DNA of 64,000 bases from Pseudomonas helleri (GTDB lineage Bacteria; Pseudomonadota; Gammaproteobacteria; Pseudomonadales; Pseudomonadaceae). The DNA lies in NCBI RefSeq assembly GCF_009600315.1, contig NZ_WIWC01000013.1, positions 1-64,000 of the forward strand. The letters are read 5' to 3'. Shown one piece after another: positions 47,504-55,792 of the stretch (positions are counted from its first letter, which is position 1; each line of letters starts with the position of its first letter). The translations under genes and the position numbers were made by a program. Below the pieces are notes generated by a model, which saw only the letters and a program-made list of their open reading frames with translations, ran no database searches and was not told the DNA's origin.

Positions 47504-48421
47504 TTAATGACGTTCCACCTCCGGTAATTCCATTGCATCCACTTCCTGCAGCAAAAAGTCGCTCAAGCGGCGCAAACGTTCGCCGCCGGGCCGAGTTTTG
47601 GGCCACACCAGGTAATAGTTTTCGCCGCTGGCCACTGCCGCGCGAAAGGGCAAGCTCAGTCGGCCCTGAGCTACGTCTTCGGCGACCATCAACAAATCGC
47701 CCATTGAGACCCCATAACCCCGCGCCGCGGCAATCATGCCCAACTCCAGGGTATCGAATACCTGGCCGCCTTTAAGGGATACCTGTGCAGTCAGCCCCAT
47801 GCAGTCAAGCCAGCGCCGCCAGTCTCGACGGTCAGGCGTGGGATGCAACAGTTCGGTCGCCGCCAGCCGTTCGGCATTCCAGGGCAATTCATCTTGCACG
47901 ATAGGCGCACCCACCGGGATCAGCATCTCGGGAAACAACAAGGTCGCTTCCCAGTCAGGCGGGAAGTGGCCGTTGCTCAACAGCACGGCACAGTCGAACG
48001 GTTCTTGATTGAAATCCACATGGTCGATGTCCATCCACGCGCTAGTGAGCTGCACTTCATTGCCTGCCTGCAGATGGCGAAAGCGGCTCAGACGTGCCAA
48101 TAGCCAGCGCATGGTCAGCGTTGAGGGCGCCTTCATGCGAAGGATGTCATCTTCGGCGCGCAAGGTGGTGCACGCACGTTCCAGCGCGCTGAACCCTTCG
48201 CGAACACCGGGGAGCAACAGGCGTGCGGCTTCAGTCAGTTGCAATGTGCGCCCGTTACGCTGAAACAAACGGCAGGCGAAGTGAGCTTCAAGGGTTTTGA
48301 TGTGTCGACTCACCGCGCTTTGGGTGATCGACAACTCTTCGCCCGCACGGGTAAACGAGCTATGACGGGCTGCGGCTTCAAACGCGCGCAGGGCATAAAG
48401 CGGCGGTAGATTACGGATCAT
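47504..48421 (-). CDS. LysR-family transcriptional regulator
   Basis: 305 residues from the ATG at 48421 (MIRNLPPLYALRAFEAA). The winged helix-turn-helix (SFTRAGEELSITQSAVSRHIKTLE) and the C-terminal effector domain are of the GcvA/AmpR subgroup. It diverges from the MATE gene at 48575 with 153 bp between, so control of that exporter is plausible. It converges with comM, 3 bp apart. No ligand is predicted. Confidence 0.85.
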   Translation of the reverse strand: MIRNLPPLYALRAFEAAARHSSFTRAGEELSITQSAVSRHIKTLEAHFACRLFQRNGRTLQLTEAARLLLPGVREGFSALERACTTLRAEDDILRMKAPSTLTMRWLLARLSRFRHLQAGNEVQLTSAWMDIDHVDFNQEPFDCAVLLSNGHFPPDWEATLLFPEMLIPVGAPIVQDELPWNAERLAATELLHPTPDRRDWRRWLDCMGLTAQVSLKGGQVFDTLELGMIAAARGYGVSMGDLLMVAEDVAQGRLSLPFRAAVASGENYYLVWPKTRPGGERLRRLSDFLLQEVDAMELPEVERH

Positions 48422-48574
48422 CAGGGCTGTTCCGGTAGCGCAAGGGCTGGATGCGTTGGGCACCCACACGATGCATGAGTTTAAATCATGCCACTAATCT
48501 TTTTTATCCCTTTGCTTAAATCAGTCAGGGCACCGAAAATCCAGCCCTTAAACGCACTTGAAGAATATTGACCG

Positions 48575-49942
48575 ATGATCAAAAAGCATCCTGCACGTAT
48601 CGAACTCCGGGCCATTCTACGGCTGGCAGGGCCGCTGATTGCCTCGCAGTTGGCTCACATGCTGATGGTGCTCACCGACACGTTGATGATGGCGCGCCTT
48701 AGCCCCGAAGCATTGGCCGGGGGCAGCCTTGGGGCAGCCAGTTACTCCTTCGTGTCCATTTTCTGCATCGGTGTCATTGCCGCTGTCGGTACGCTGGTGT
48801 CTATTCGCCAAGGGGCCGGGGACATAGAAGGCGCTACCCGCCTGACTCAGGCCGGATTGTGGCTTGCGTGGGCGTTGGCCCTGGTGGGTGCAGTGGCACT
48901 GTGGAATATCAAACCTCTGTTGCTGCTATTTGGCCAAACGCCCACCAACGTCGAAGCCGCAGGTCAGTTTCTGTTACTGCTGCCGCTGGCCCTGCCCGGC
49001 TATATGACGTTTATGGCGTTGCGAGGGTTCACCAGTGCCATGGGCCGTGCAACGCCGGTGATGGTGATTAGCCTGATCGGCACCGTGGCCAACTTTTTGC
49101 TCAATTACGCACTGATCACAGGCATGTTCGGGCTTCCGAAGCTGGGTCTCATGGGTATCGGGCTGGTCACAGCGATTGTGGCCACCGCTATGGCATTAGG
49201 TCTTGCGTGGCATATTCATTGGCACCCGGCCTACGACGCGTATCCGATCAGCAAAGGTTTATCCCGGATCAACCTTACGTACCTGCGTGAACTGTGGCGG
49301 CTTGGTCTGCCCATCGGCGGCACCTATGCGGTAGAAGTCGGCCTGTTTGCGTTTGCCGCCCTGTGCATGGGCACAATGGGCAGTACGCAACTGGCCGCTC
49401 ATCAAATTGCCCTACAGATTGTGTCTGCCGCCTTTATGGTGCCAGCCGGCCTGTCCTACGCGATCACCATGCGTATCGGCCAGCATTACGGCGGCGGCGA
49501 TTTACTGCGGGCACGATTGGCGGGGCGCGTTGGCATCGGTTGTGGTGCGTTCATCATGCTGGGTTTTTCAGTGGTGTTCTGGTTCTGGCCGACCCAACTG
49601 ATCGGGCTGTTTGTGGACTACAACGACCCGGCGTTCCGTCCAGTCTTCGAGCTGGCCGTGAGTTTGTTGGCGGTGGCTGCCTGGTTCGAACTGTTCGATG
49701 GTGCGCAAACCATCGCCATGGGCGCCATTCGTGGGCTTAAAGATGCCAGAACCACGTTTTTGGTCGGGCTGTTTTGCTACTGGGTCATAGGCGCCCCGAT
49801 GGCGTGGCTATTGGCGTTCACACTGGGCTGGGGCCCCACGGGTGTTTGGTGGGGGCTCGCATTGGGACTGGCTTGCGCGTCAATAAGCCTGACGTTGGCC
49901 TTTGAATGGAAAATGCGGCGTATGTTGAAACGTCAGCGTTAG
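48575..49942 (+). CDS. MATE-family multidrug efflux protein (NorM-like)
   Basis: A 455-residue membrane protein with twelve helices in two repeats. Typical MATE segments are LAGPLIASQLAHMLMVLTDTLMMA near the start and LPIGGTYAVEVGLFAFAALCMG in the second half. It exports cationic drugs by cation antiport. The LysR regulator is divergent. In P. aeruginosa the homologous LysR-MATE pair directly precedes a GGDEF-EAL gene; here the lipid cluster lies in between. Confidence 0.92.
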   Translation: MIKKHPARIELRAILRLAGPLIASQLAHMLMVLTDTLMMARLSPEALAGGSLGAASYSFVSIFCIGVIAAVGTLVSIRQGAGDIEGATRLTQAGLWLAWALALVGAVALWNIKPLLLLFGQTPTNVEAAGQFLLLLPLALPGYMTFMALRGFTSAMGRATPVMVISLIGTVANFLLNYALITGMFGLPKLGLMGIGLVTAIVATAMALGLAWHIHWHPAYDAYPISKGLSRINLTYLRELWRLGLPIGGTYAVEVGLFAFAALCMGTMGSTQLAAHQIALQIVSAAFMVPAGLSYAITMRIGQHYGGGDLLRARLAGRVGIGCGAFIMLGFSVVFWFWPTQLIGLFVDYNDPAFRPVFELAVSLLAVAAWFELFDGAQTIAMGAIRGLKDARTTFLVGLFCYWVIGAPMAWLLAFTLGWGPTGVWWGLALGLACASISLTLAFEWKMRRMLKRQR

Positions 49943-49969
49943 ACGCTAAAGCATGCGTTACGTTTGAAT

Positions 49970-50010
49970 GGAACTATCAGCAATATGTTTTAAACATTTC
50001 AGATAGTTCC
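49970..50010. promoter_or_regulatory. nested inverted repeat before the lipid cluster
   Basis: GGAACTATC (49970-49978) pairs with GATAGTTCC (50002-50010), and a second palindrome ATGTTT-T-AAACAT lies inside. It starts 28 bp after the MATE stop and ends 90 bp before the first lipid gene. It may be an operator, a leader hairpin or the MATE mRNA end; no U-run follows. Confidence 0.45.
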
Positions 50011-50100
50011 TACATCAAATAATTTCGGTATTGGATAGCGTGTCGGCTAATGCAGTCGACCATGAGTTGGCTCGCGTTCAACTGCCGAGATAACTCTTAG

Positions 50101-50724
50101 ATGCTTTCCATTTACCACCTTAAACCTGCGTTTCAAAATCTTCTGCGGCCGCTGGTTAAATATATTGACCACCGCGGTATCACTGCCAACCAAGTCACCG
50201 TGCTGGCTGCAGTTATTTCCCTGATGATCGGCCTGCTCATCATAGTGTTTGTCCAGCACGTTTGGCTGTTTGCGCTCATGCCGGTGTGGATGATTCTGCG
50301 CATGGCCTTCAATGCCATCGACGGCATGCTAGCCCGGGAATTCGGCCAGCAGTCACGGCTCGGCGCCTATCTCAATGAACTCTGCGACGTCATCGCTGAC
50401 TGCGCGCTAATTCTGCCTTTTGCACTGATTCCCGACGTAAGCCTGACCGCCGTGTTGCTGGTGACGTTATTAGCCGTGTTCAGCGAATACGCCGGCGTCC
50501 TTGGGCCGATGGTTGGCGCCTCGCGCCGTTATGACGGGCCCATGGGCAAGAGCGATCGGGCATTTGTGATCAGCGTATTGGCTATCGGGGTGGCCACGGG
50601 CTGGCTTGATGCCAGCGGAGTCGACGCAGTGATGTGGCTGCTTAGCGCGTTGCTGGTTTATACCGCGGTCAATCGTGTGCGTCAGGGCCTCCTTGAAGCC
50701 ATAAAACCTTCAGCGTCTGCATAA
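50101..50724 (+). CDS. CDP-alcohol phosphatidyltransferase (YnbA-like)
   Basis: A 207-residue membrane protein with about six helices. The family motif is NAIDGMLAREFGQQSRLGAY followed by LNELCD, which aligns with DxxDGxxAR-x8-G-xxxDxxxD except that the first and third aspartates are asparagine. The second and fourth are kept. As I recall it, E. coli YnbA has the same two asparagines, so this marks the subfamily. Canonical enzymes join an alcohol to CDP-diacylglycerol and release CMP; the alcohol here is unknown. First gene of a six-gene cluster; the start has only a weak ribosome site. Phosphatidylglycerophosphate- or phosphatidylserine-type synthesis are analogies only. Confidence 0.85.
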   Translation: MLSIYHLKPAFQNLLRPLVKYIDHRGITANQVTVLAAVISLMIGLLIIVFVQHVWLFALMPVWMILRMAFNAIDGMLAREFGQQSRLGAYLNELCDVIADCALILPFALIPDVSLTAVLLVTLLAVFSEYAGVLGPMVGASRRYDGPMGKSDRAFVISVLAIGVATGWLDASGVDAVMWLLSALLVYTAVNRVRQGLLEAIKPSASA

Positions 50725-50734
50725 GGACATTACG

Positions 50735-52489
50735 ATGCGAGAGCAGCAAACACAGACTTTCAGCACCCATGACGGCGTTGAACTTTTCTACCGTCACTGG
50801 CCTGCCGCGAAATCGACAGACCTGAAGCCGCGCAAGGCGGTTCTTTTATTTCATCGCGGTCACGAGCATTCTGGGCGTATCGCCCATGTGGTCGATGAAC
50901 TCGACTTACCGGAGTTTGATTTCTTCGCCTGGGACGCCCGTGGACATGGCCAGTCTCCCGGCCCACGAGGTGACAGCCCCAGTTTTGCCACCAGCGCACG
51001 GGACGTGCAAACCTTCTGTGACCATATCGTCAGCACCTACGCAATTAAGGAAGAAAACCTCGCGGTGATCGCGCAAAGCGTCGGCGCGGTGGTTGCGGCC
51101 ACGTGGGTGCATGACTACGCGCCTAAGATCAGCGCTTTGGTACTCGCCTCTCCCGCCTTCAAGGTCAAACTTTACGTGCCCTTCGCCCGTCCGGGCTTGG
51201 CGCTGATGCGCGCAGTGCGGGGTAACTTTTTCGTGAACAGTTATGTGAAGTCCAAGTTTCTCACTCACGACCCTGAACGCATCGCTTCTTACGACAGCGA
51301 TCCGCTGATCACCAAAGCGATTTCGGTGAACGTGCTATTGGGCTTGTACGAAGCGGCCGACCGGGTGGTTGCCGATGCTCAGGCCATTCAGGTCCCGACT
51401 CAGGTGTTGATCTCGGGTTCGGACTTTGTGGTTCAGCGCAAACCCCAACAGCAATTCCATGATCGCTTGGGCAGCCTGAAAAAAGAGCTGCACATCCTTC
51501 CCGGTTTCTTTCATGACACCCTCGGTGAGCGTGATCGTGATACGGCGTTGAGCCGTGCCCGGCGTTTTATCCTGCAGAACTTCGAGCACCCCGTGCCGCG
51601 TACGTGCTTGTTGGATGCCGACAAACTGGGGGCCACTTGTGCCGAGTCCGAATCACTGGCCGCGCCCCTACCGCGCAATTCATTGCGCGATCTGTACTGG
51701 CGCATGACCCGTGCCAGCATGAGGTTGGGCAGCGCCCTGTCGGCGGGTGTAAAGCTGGGCGTTGAAACGGGCTTCGATTCCGGCAGCACTCTGGATTACG
51801 TCTACCGCAACAAGCCCACCGGCAAGGGCGCACTGGGACGGATGATCGACGCCCATTACCTGAATTCCATCGGCTGGCGCGGGATCCGTCAGCGCAAGCT
51901 GAACGCCGAGGAATTGCTGCGTGCGACCATGGCCCGGCTGCGCGAAGAAGGGCGTGAAGTCCGCATCCTCGACATTGCTGCGGGTCACGGCCGTTACATT
52001 CTTGAAGCGTTGCAGGGCGTCACGCCGTTACCGGAATCGATCTTGCTACGCGATTACAGCGATATAAATGTACGCAACGGCGGCGCACTCATTCGTGAGA
52101 AAGGTCTGGAAAGCATCGCGCAATTCGTGAAAGGAGATGCTTTTGATCGTGCAGATCTAGCAGCATTGCAACCTAAACCGACGTTAGCTGTGGTGTCCGG
52201 CTTGTATGAGTTGTTCGCCGACAACGCGATGGTAGGGGACTCTCTGGCCGGACTTGCCGAGGCCGTGGAGCCTGGTGGCTATCTGATTTACACCGGCCAG
52301 CCATGGCATCCACAACTGGAATTGATTGCCCGTGCCCTCACCAGCCACCGTCAAGGTCAGGCGTGGGTCATGCGCCGGCGCTCACAGGCAGAAATGGATC
52401 AACTGGTACAAGCCGCCGGTTTCCGCAAGGTGACTCAGCGCGTCGACGAATGGGGCATTTTCAGCGTGTCCCTGGCGCAAAAGATCTGA
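50735..52489 (+). CDS. alpha/beta hydrolase-SAM methyltransferase fusion (YnbC-like)
   Basis: A 584-residue two-domain protein, AAGGA before the ATG. Residues ~1-285 are an alpha/beta hydrolase of the lysophospholipase type with nucleophile Ser115 (AQSVG), Asp230 (SGSD) and His260 (GFFHD). Residues ~385-584 are a class I methyltransferase with SAM motif I ILDIAAGHGR at 411-420, of the type Pfam calls Methyltransf_20. The link (about 290-380) has no recognised fold. It could remove an acyl chain and methylate a lipid head group, but neither substrate is known. It sits 10 bp after the phosphatidyltransferase gene. The same fusion is E. coli YnbC. Confidence 0.88.
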   Translation: MREQQTQTFSTHDGVELFYRHWPAAKSTDLKPRKAVLLFHRGHEHSGRIAHVVDELDLPEFDFFAWDARGHGQSPGPRGDSPSFATSARDVQTFCDHIVSTYAIKEENLAVIAQSVGAVVAATWVHDYAPKISALVLASPAFKVKLYVPFARPGLALMRAVRGNFFVNSYVKSKFLTHDPERIASYDSDPLITKAISVNVLLGLYEAADRVVADAQAIQVPTQVLISGSDFVVQRKPQQQFHDRLGSLKKELHILPGFFHDTLGERDRDTALSRARRFILQNFEHPVPRTCLLDADKLGATCAESESLAAPLPRNSLRDLYWRMTRASMRLGSALSAGVKLGVETGFDSGSTLDYVYRNKPTGKGALGRMIDAHYLNSIGWRGIRQRKLNAEELLRATMARLREEGREVRILDIAAGHGRYILEALQGVTPLPESILLRDYSDINVRNGGALIREKGLESIAQFVKGDAFDRADLAALQPKPTLAVVSGLYELFADNAMVGDSLAGLAEAVEPGGYLIYTGQPWHPQLELIARALTSHRQGQAWVMRRRSQAEMDQLVQAAGFRKVTQRVDEWGIFSVSLAQKI

Positions 52490-52491
52490 CC

Positions 52492-53790
52492 ATGCGCGAA
52501 CCCGGTCTGTTTAGGCTTGCGACTTTTTGGCTGCTGCTGTTGGCGCTGATATTTTTCAGCACCTACGGTTTTGCGACGTGGTTCACTAGCCAGCGTAACG
52601 ACGTGGGCACGTTGGTATTCGCCTGGGAAACCCATGTGCCGTTTCTGGCTTGGACCATCGTGCCGTACTGGTCGATTGATCTGCTATATGGCCTCTCCTT
52701 GTTTCTGCCCGATAACCGCGCTGAGCTCAAACGCCATGTGCTGCGTCTTCTTTCGGCCCAGTTAATCGCGGTCACTTGTTTCCTGATCTGGCCATTGCGC
52801 TTCACGTTTGAGCGGCCAGAACTGGACGGTGTGTTCGGTTGGTTGTTCGCTGTGCTGGCGGGGTTTGACAAGCCGTTCAACCAGGCACCGTCGCTGCATA
52901 TCGCTTTGCTGGTGATTGTGTGGGTCATGTTCCAGCGCCATACCCAAGGCCTGTTGCGCTGGTGGATGCATGGCTGGTTCGGGCTGATTGGTATTTCGGT
53001 GTTGACCACGTATCAACATCATTTTATCGATGTGCCCACCGGGGCTTTGCTTGGCTGGCTGTGCGTGTGGATGTGGCCATTGCAACAGTCCAGCCCGTTG
53101 TCGAGTGCCCGACTCGCGCAAGATTCAACGCGCTGGCAACTAGCGCTTCGCTATGGGGCGGGCGTATTGGGGCTGCTGATACTGGCATTTAAATTGGGCG
53201 GGTGGTGGTTGTGGATGCTCTGGCCAGCCGCATCCTTTCTGTTGGTAGCGCTCAATTATGGATTACTGGGCGCTGCAGGTTTTCAGAAAGGCATCGATGG
53301 TCAGCTCACTCAAGCCTCGCGCTGGCTGTATGCGCCGTATTTGGGCGCTGCTTGGGTCAACTCTCGGCTGTGGACGCATGACCATCCACGGCCTGACCTG
53401 ATTGTGGATAACGTGTGGTTAGGACGTATTCCTGCAGCAAACGAACTACAACCCTTCAACGTCGTGGTGGACCTGTGTGCAGAGCTCCCGGTGAAACCAC
53501 AGGACCGTGTTTATTACAGCTTGCCGGTGCTGGACTTGACCGTACCTACCCTGTCGCAATGTCTGGAAGCCGGTCAAGCCATTGAGCGCTTACGCCATCA
53601 CGGACCGTTGCTGGTGTGCTGCGCACTGGGTTATTCGCGAAGCGCTACGGCGGTTGCCGCTTGGCTGTTGATCAGCCGGCGCGCGGAGACGCTTGATCAG
53701 GCAGTGGCCATTATAGGTACAGCACGGCCCTGCGTGGTTCTGCATGCTGCCCATCGCAGCGTTTTGAAGGCCTTGGTGCATGCCCGCTGA
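52492..53790 (+). CDS. PAP2-like lipid phosphatase fused to dual-specificity phosphatase (YnbD-like)
   Basis: 432 residues from the ATG at 52492, two bases after the previous stop; a longer frame upstream overlaps that gene. Residues ~10-260 hold about seven membrane helices with PAP2 motifs APSLH (His136) and YQHHFID (His176, Asp180). The KxxxxxxRP motif is not evident, as in the PAP2_3/inositolphosphorylceramide-synthase-like branch. Residues ~300-432 form a cytoplasmic dual-specificity phosphatase with CCALGYSRS (nucleophile Cys377, Arg383) and a possible general acid in LDLT. PTPMT1, a mammalian phosphatase of this class, dephosphorylates phosphatidylglycerophosphate, so a phospholipid phosphate is a sensible candidate substrate. 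Same fusion as E. coli YnbD. Confidence 0.87.
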   Translation: MREPGLFRLATFWLLLLALIFFSTYGFATWFTSQRNDVGTLVFAWETHVPFLAWTIVPYWSIDLLYGLSLFLPDNRAELKRHVLRLLSAQLIAVTCFLIWPLRFTFERPELDGVFGWLFAVLAGFDKPFNQAPSLHIALLVIVWVMFQRHTQGLLRWWMHGWFGLIGISVLTTYQHHFIDVPTGALLGWLCVWMWPLQQSSPLSSARLAQDSTRWQLALRYGAGVLGLLILAFKLGGWWLWMLWPAASFLLVALNYGLLGAAGFQKGIDGQLTQASRWLYAPYLGAAWVNSRLWTHDHPRPDLIVDNVWLGRIPAANELQPFNVVVDLCAELPVKPQDRVYYSLPVLDLTVPTLSQCLEAGQAIERLRHHGPLLVCCALGYSRSATAVAAWLLISRRAETLDQAVAIIGTARPCVVLHAAHRSVLKALVHAR

Positions 53791-54223
53791 TATGCGGCTC
53801 CAGGTGGCCGCCTGCTTGTTGCGTCGGGGCCGCGCGCTGGATCACCTATCTACGGGCCTGACCTTGTTGGGTGTGATATTGGGTTTAGCGCCCCTATTGA
53901 TGCTCCCTGTTGCACCGATCGTTCTGCTATTGAGCCTTGGAATAATTATCGTCGGCCTTTTGCAAAAATATTGGGCGCTAAGGGTGGCTTTGGACGCCGA
54001 TCTGTTCGCCTTGATGGCGGATACCTTGCACCACACCCCTCAACTCGACCTCGCCTTGCAAAGCCTTGGCCTGCAAACGGCGAATAAAGCCGGCCGGCCT
54101 TGGACTGAACGCTGTCATGGCGCGCTTGCACTGCTGCACAAGCAAGCGTGGTTATTCGGCGCGCAAGTGATGCTGACGCTGGCAGCCATTTTCACCAGCT
54201 TCTGGTTACGTTTCTGCGGATAA
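53780..54223 (+). CDS. unrecognised small membrane protein of the lipid cluster
   Basis: A 147-residue protein that overlaps the phosphatase gene by 11 bp and precedes the acyltransferase by 9 bp. Two close hydrophobic segments (about 24-60) form a hairpin, and one more lies at the end (about 123-144). The middle (DADLFALMADTLHHTPQLDLALQSLGL) is amphipathic and looks cytoplasmic. I do not recognise a family. Its place and coupling imply that it works with the lipid enzymes, perhaps as an adaptor. Confidence 0.75.
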   Translation: MPADMRLQVAACLLRRGRALDHLSTGLTLLGVILGLAPLLMLPVAPIVLLLSLGIIIVGLLQKYWALRVALDADLFALMADTLHHTPQLDLALQSLGLQTANKAGRPWTERCHGALALLHKQAWLFGAQVMLTLAAIFTSFWLRFCG

Positions 54224-54232
54224 GGAATTCTC

Positions 54233-54853
54233 ATGCTTGAACCCATGGTTGCCACCTTGATTACCTCGCTGGCGCGCACTGTCACTGGAGCCCGTAGTTT
54301 ATGGATGGGCTGCGCGCCGGTGCCGGTGCAACGTATCTACTTTGCCAATCACAGTAGCCACGGTGACTTCGTGTTGCTATGGGCCTCTTTGCCACGCAAC
54401 TTGCGCCTGCTCACGCGCCCGGTCGCTGGCAGCGATTATTGGAACAAGAGCGTTTTGCGCCGTTACATCATCACTCGGGTCTTCAACGGTGTTCTGATCG
54501 ACCGTAACCGCAAAGAGCCTGTGGATAACCCTTTGCAGCCAATGCTCAACGCTTTGGAAAGTGGCGACTCACTGATCATTTTCCCGGAAGGTACGCGCAA
54601 CCCGGAAGAGGGCTTACTGGCGTTTAAAAGCGGGATGTATCACTTGGCTAAAAGTTACCCACAGGTGGAATTGATTCCGGTGTGGATTGCCAATCTGAAC
54701 CGTGTCATGCCAAAGGGGCGCCCGCTACCGCTGCCATTGTTGTGCACCCTGCGCTTCGGTGCACCGCTGTACGTGGAGTGCGATGAAGACAAGGCTCAGT
54801 TTCTTGTACGCGCCCGCAACGCTTTACTCGCCCTTGCTTCGGAGCAATCCTGA
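54233..54853 (+). CDS. 1-acylglycerol-3-phosphate acyltransferase-like (PlsC family)
   Basis: A 206-residue acyltransferase. The catalytic HX4D is His40-Asp45 (NHSSHGD), motif II is VLIDRNRKE and motif III is FPEGTR at 117-122 followed by FKSGMYHLA. It would add a fatty acyl chain to a lysophospholipid, making phosphatidate for the CdsA-type enzyme encoded next. AAGGA lies before the start. It is shorter than the housekeeping PlsC (about 240-260). Confidence 0.9.
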   Translation: MLEPMVATLITSLARTVTGARSLWMGCAPVPVQRIYFANHSSHGDFVLLWASLPRNLRLLTRPVAGSDYWNKSVLRRYIITRVFNGVLIDRNRKEPVDNPLQPMLNALESGDSLIIFPEGTRNPEEGLLAFKSGMYHLAKSYPQVELIPVWIANLNRVMPKGRPLPLPLLCTLRFGAPLYVECDEDKAQFLVRARNALLALASEQS

Positions 54854-54854
54854 C

Positions 54855-55787
54855 ATGAATGGCCACACCCTGATGTTGTTCGCCGGGATCGGATTAATTC
54901 TGGTCCTGGCCTCGCTTATCGGCCTGATCCTTAAACGACGCACCCGTGGTGCGCCTAATGCGCTGATTGACAACCTCAACGCTCGCATCAACGCATGGTG
55001 GGTGATGGTGGTGGTGATTGGCGTCGCTTTCTGGCTGGGCTCTGGCGCCGTGATCCTGTTGTTTTACGCGGTGTCATTCTACGCCCTGCGCGAGTTTCTC
55101 ACCCTCACCCCCACCCGTCGCAGCGACTATCCGGCGTTGGTGGCTGCGTTTTACCTGGCTTTACCAGTGCAATACGCGCTGATCTACCTGGACTGGTACG
55201 GGCTTTTCTCGATCTTTATTCCTGTGTATGTGTTCTTGCTGTTACCCATTCTTGCCTCTCTGGGTGGTGACAGTACGCACTTTTTGGAACGCGCGTCGAA
55301 AGTGCAGTGGGGGCTGATGATCGCGGTGTTTTGCGTGTCGTTCGTGCCAGCACTACTGACTTTGGACATTCCAGGTCATGAGGGCCGCGGCCTCCTGCTG
55401 ATCGCCTACCTGGTGATCGTGGTGCAGCTCTCTGACGTTTTGCAGTACGTGTGCGGCAAGTTGTTTGGTAAACACAAAATAGCCCCCAACCTGTCGCCGT
55501 CAAAAACAGTGGAAGGCTTTGTAGGGGGAGTACTGCTGTCGTCAGTGATTGGTGCAGCGCTGTGGTGGGCGACGCCATTTAACCCGTGGCAGTCGTTCTT
55601 GATCGCGTTATTGATCAACTTACTGGGGTTTGCTGGCGGAATTGTGATGTCGGCGATCAAGCGCGACCGGGGCGTGAAAGACTGGGGGCACATGATTGAA
55701 GGGCACGGTGGAATGCTGGACCGACTCGACTCAGTGTGTTTCGCAGCACCGATTTTCTTTCATCTGGTGCGCTACGGATGGACGTGA
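54855..55787 (+). CDS. CDP-diglyceride synthase family protein (CdsA/YnbB-like)
   Basis: 310 residues from the ATG at 54855, one base after the plsC-type stop. About seven helices. The CdsA signature is complete near the C-terminus (SAIKRDRGVKDWGHMIEGHG, then GMLDR; about residues 266-290). It should convert phosphatidate and CTP to CDP-diacylglycerol, the substrate of the phosphatidyltransferase at the start of the cluster. Pseudomonas has a housekeeping cdsA near dxr, so this is a second, dedicated copy. E. coli YnbB is the likely counterpart. Confidence 0.9.
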   Translation: MNGHTLMLFAGIGLILVLASLIGLILKRRTRGAPNALIDNLNARINAWWVMVVVIGVAFWLGSGAVILLFYAVSFYALREFLTLTPTRRSDYPALVAAFYLALPVQYALIYLDWYGLFSIFIPVYVFLLLPILASLGGDSTHFLERASKVQWGLMIAVFCVSFVPALLTLDIPGHEGRGLLLIAYLVIVVQLSDVLQYVCGKLFGKHKIAPNLSPSKTVEGFVGGVLLSSVIGAALWWATPFNPWQSFLIALLINLLGFAGGIVMSAIKRDRGVKDWGHMIEGHGGMLDRLDSVCFAAPIFFHLVRYGWT

Positions 55788-55792
55788 CGGGC

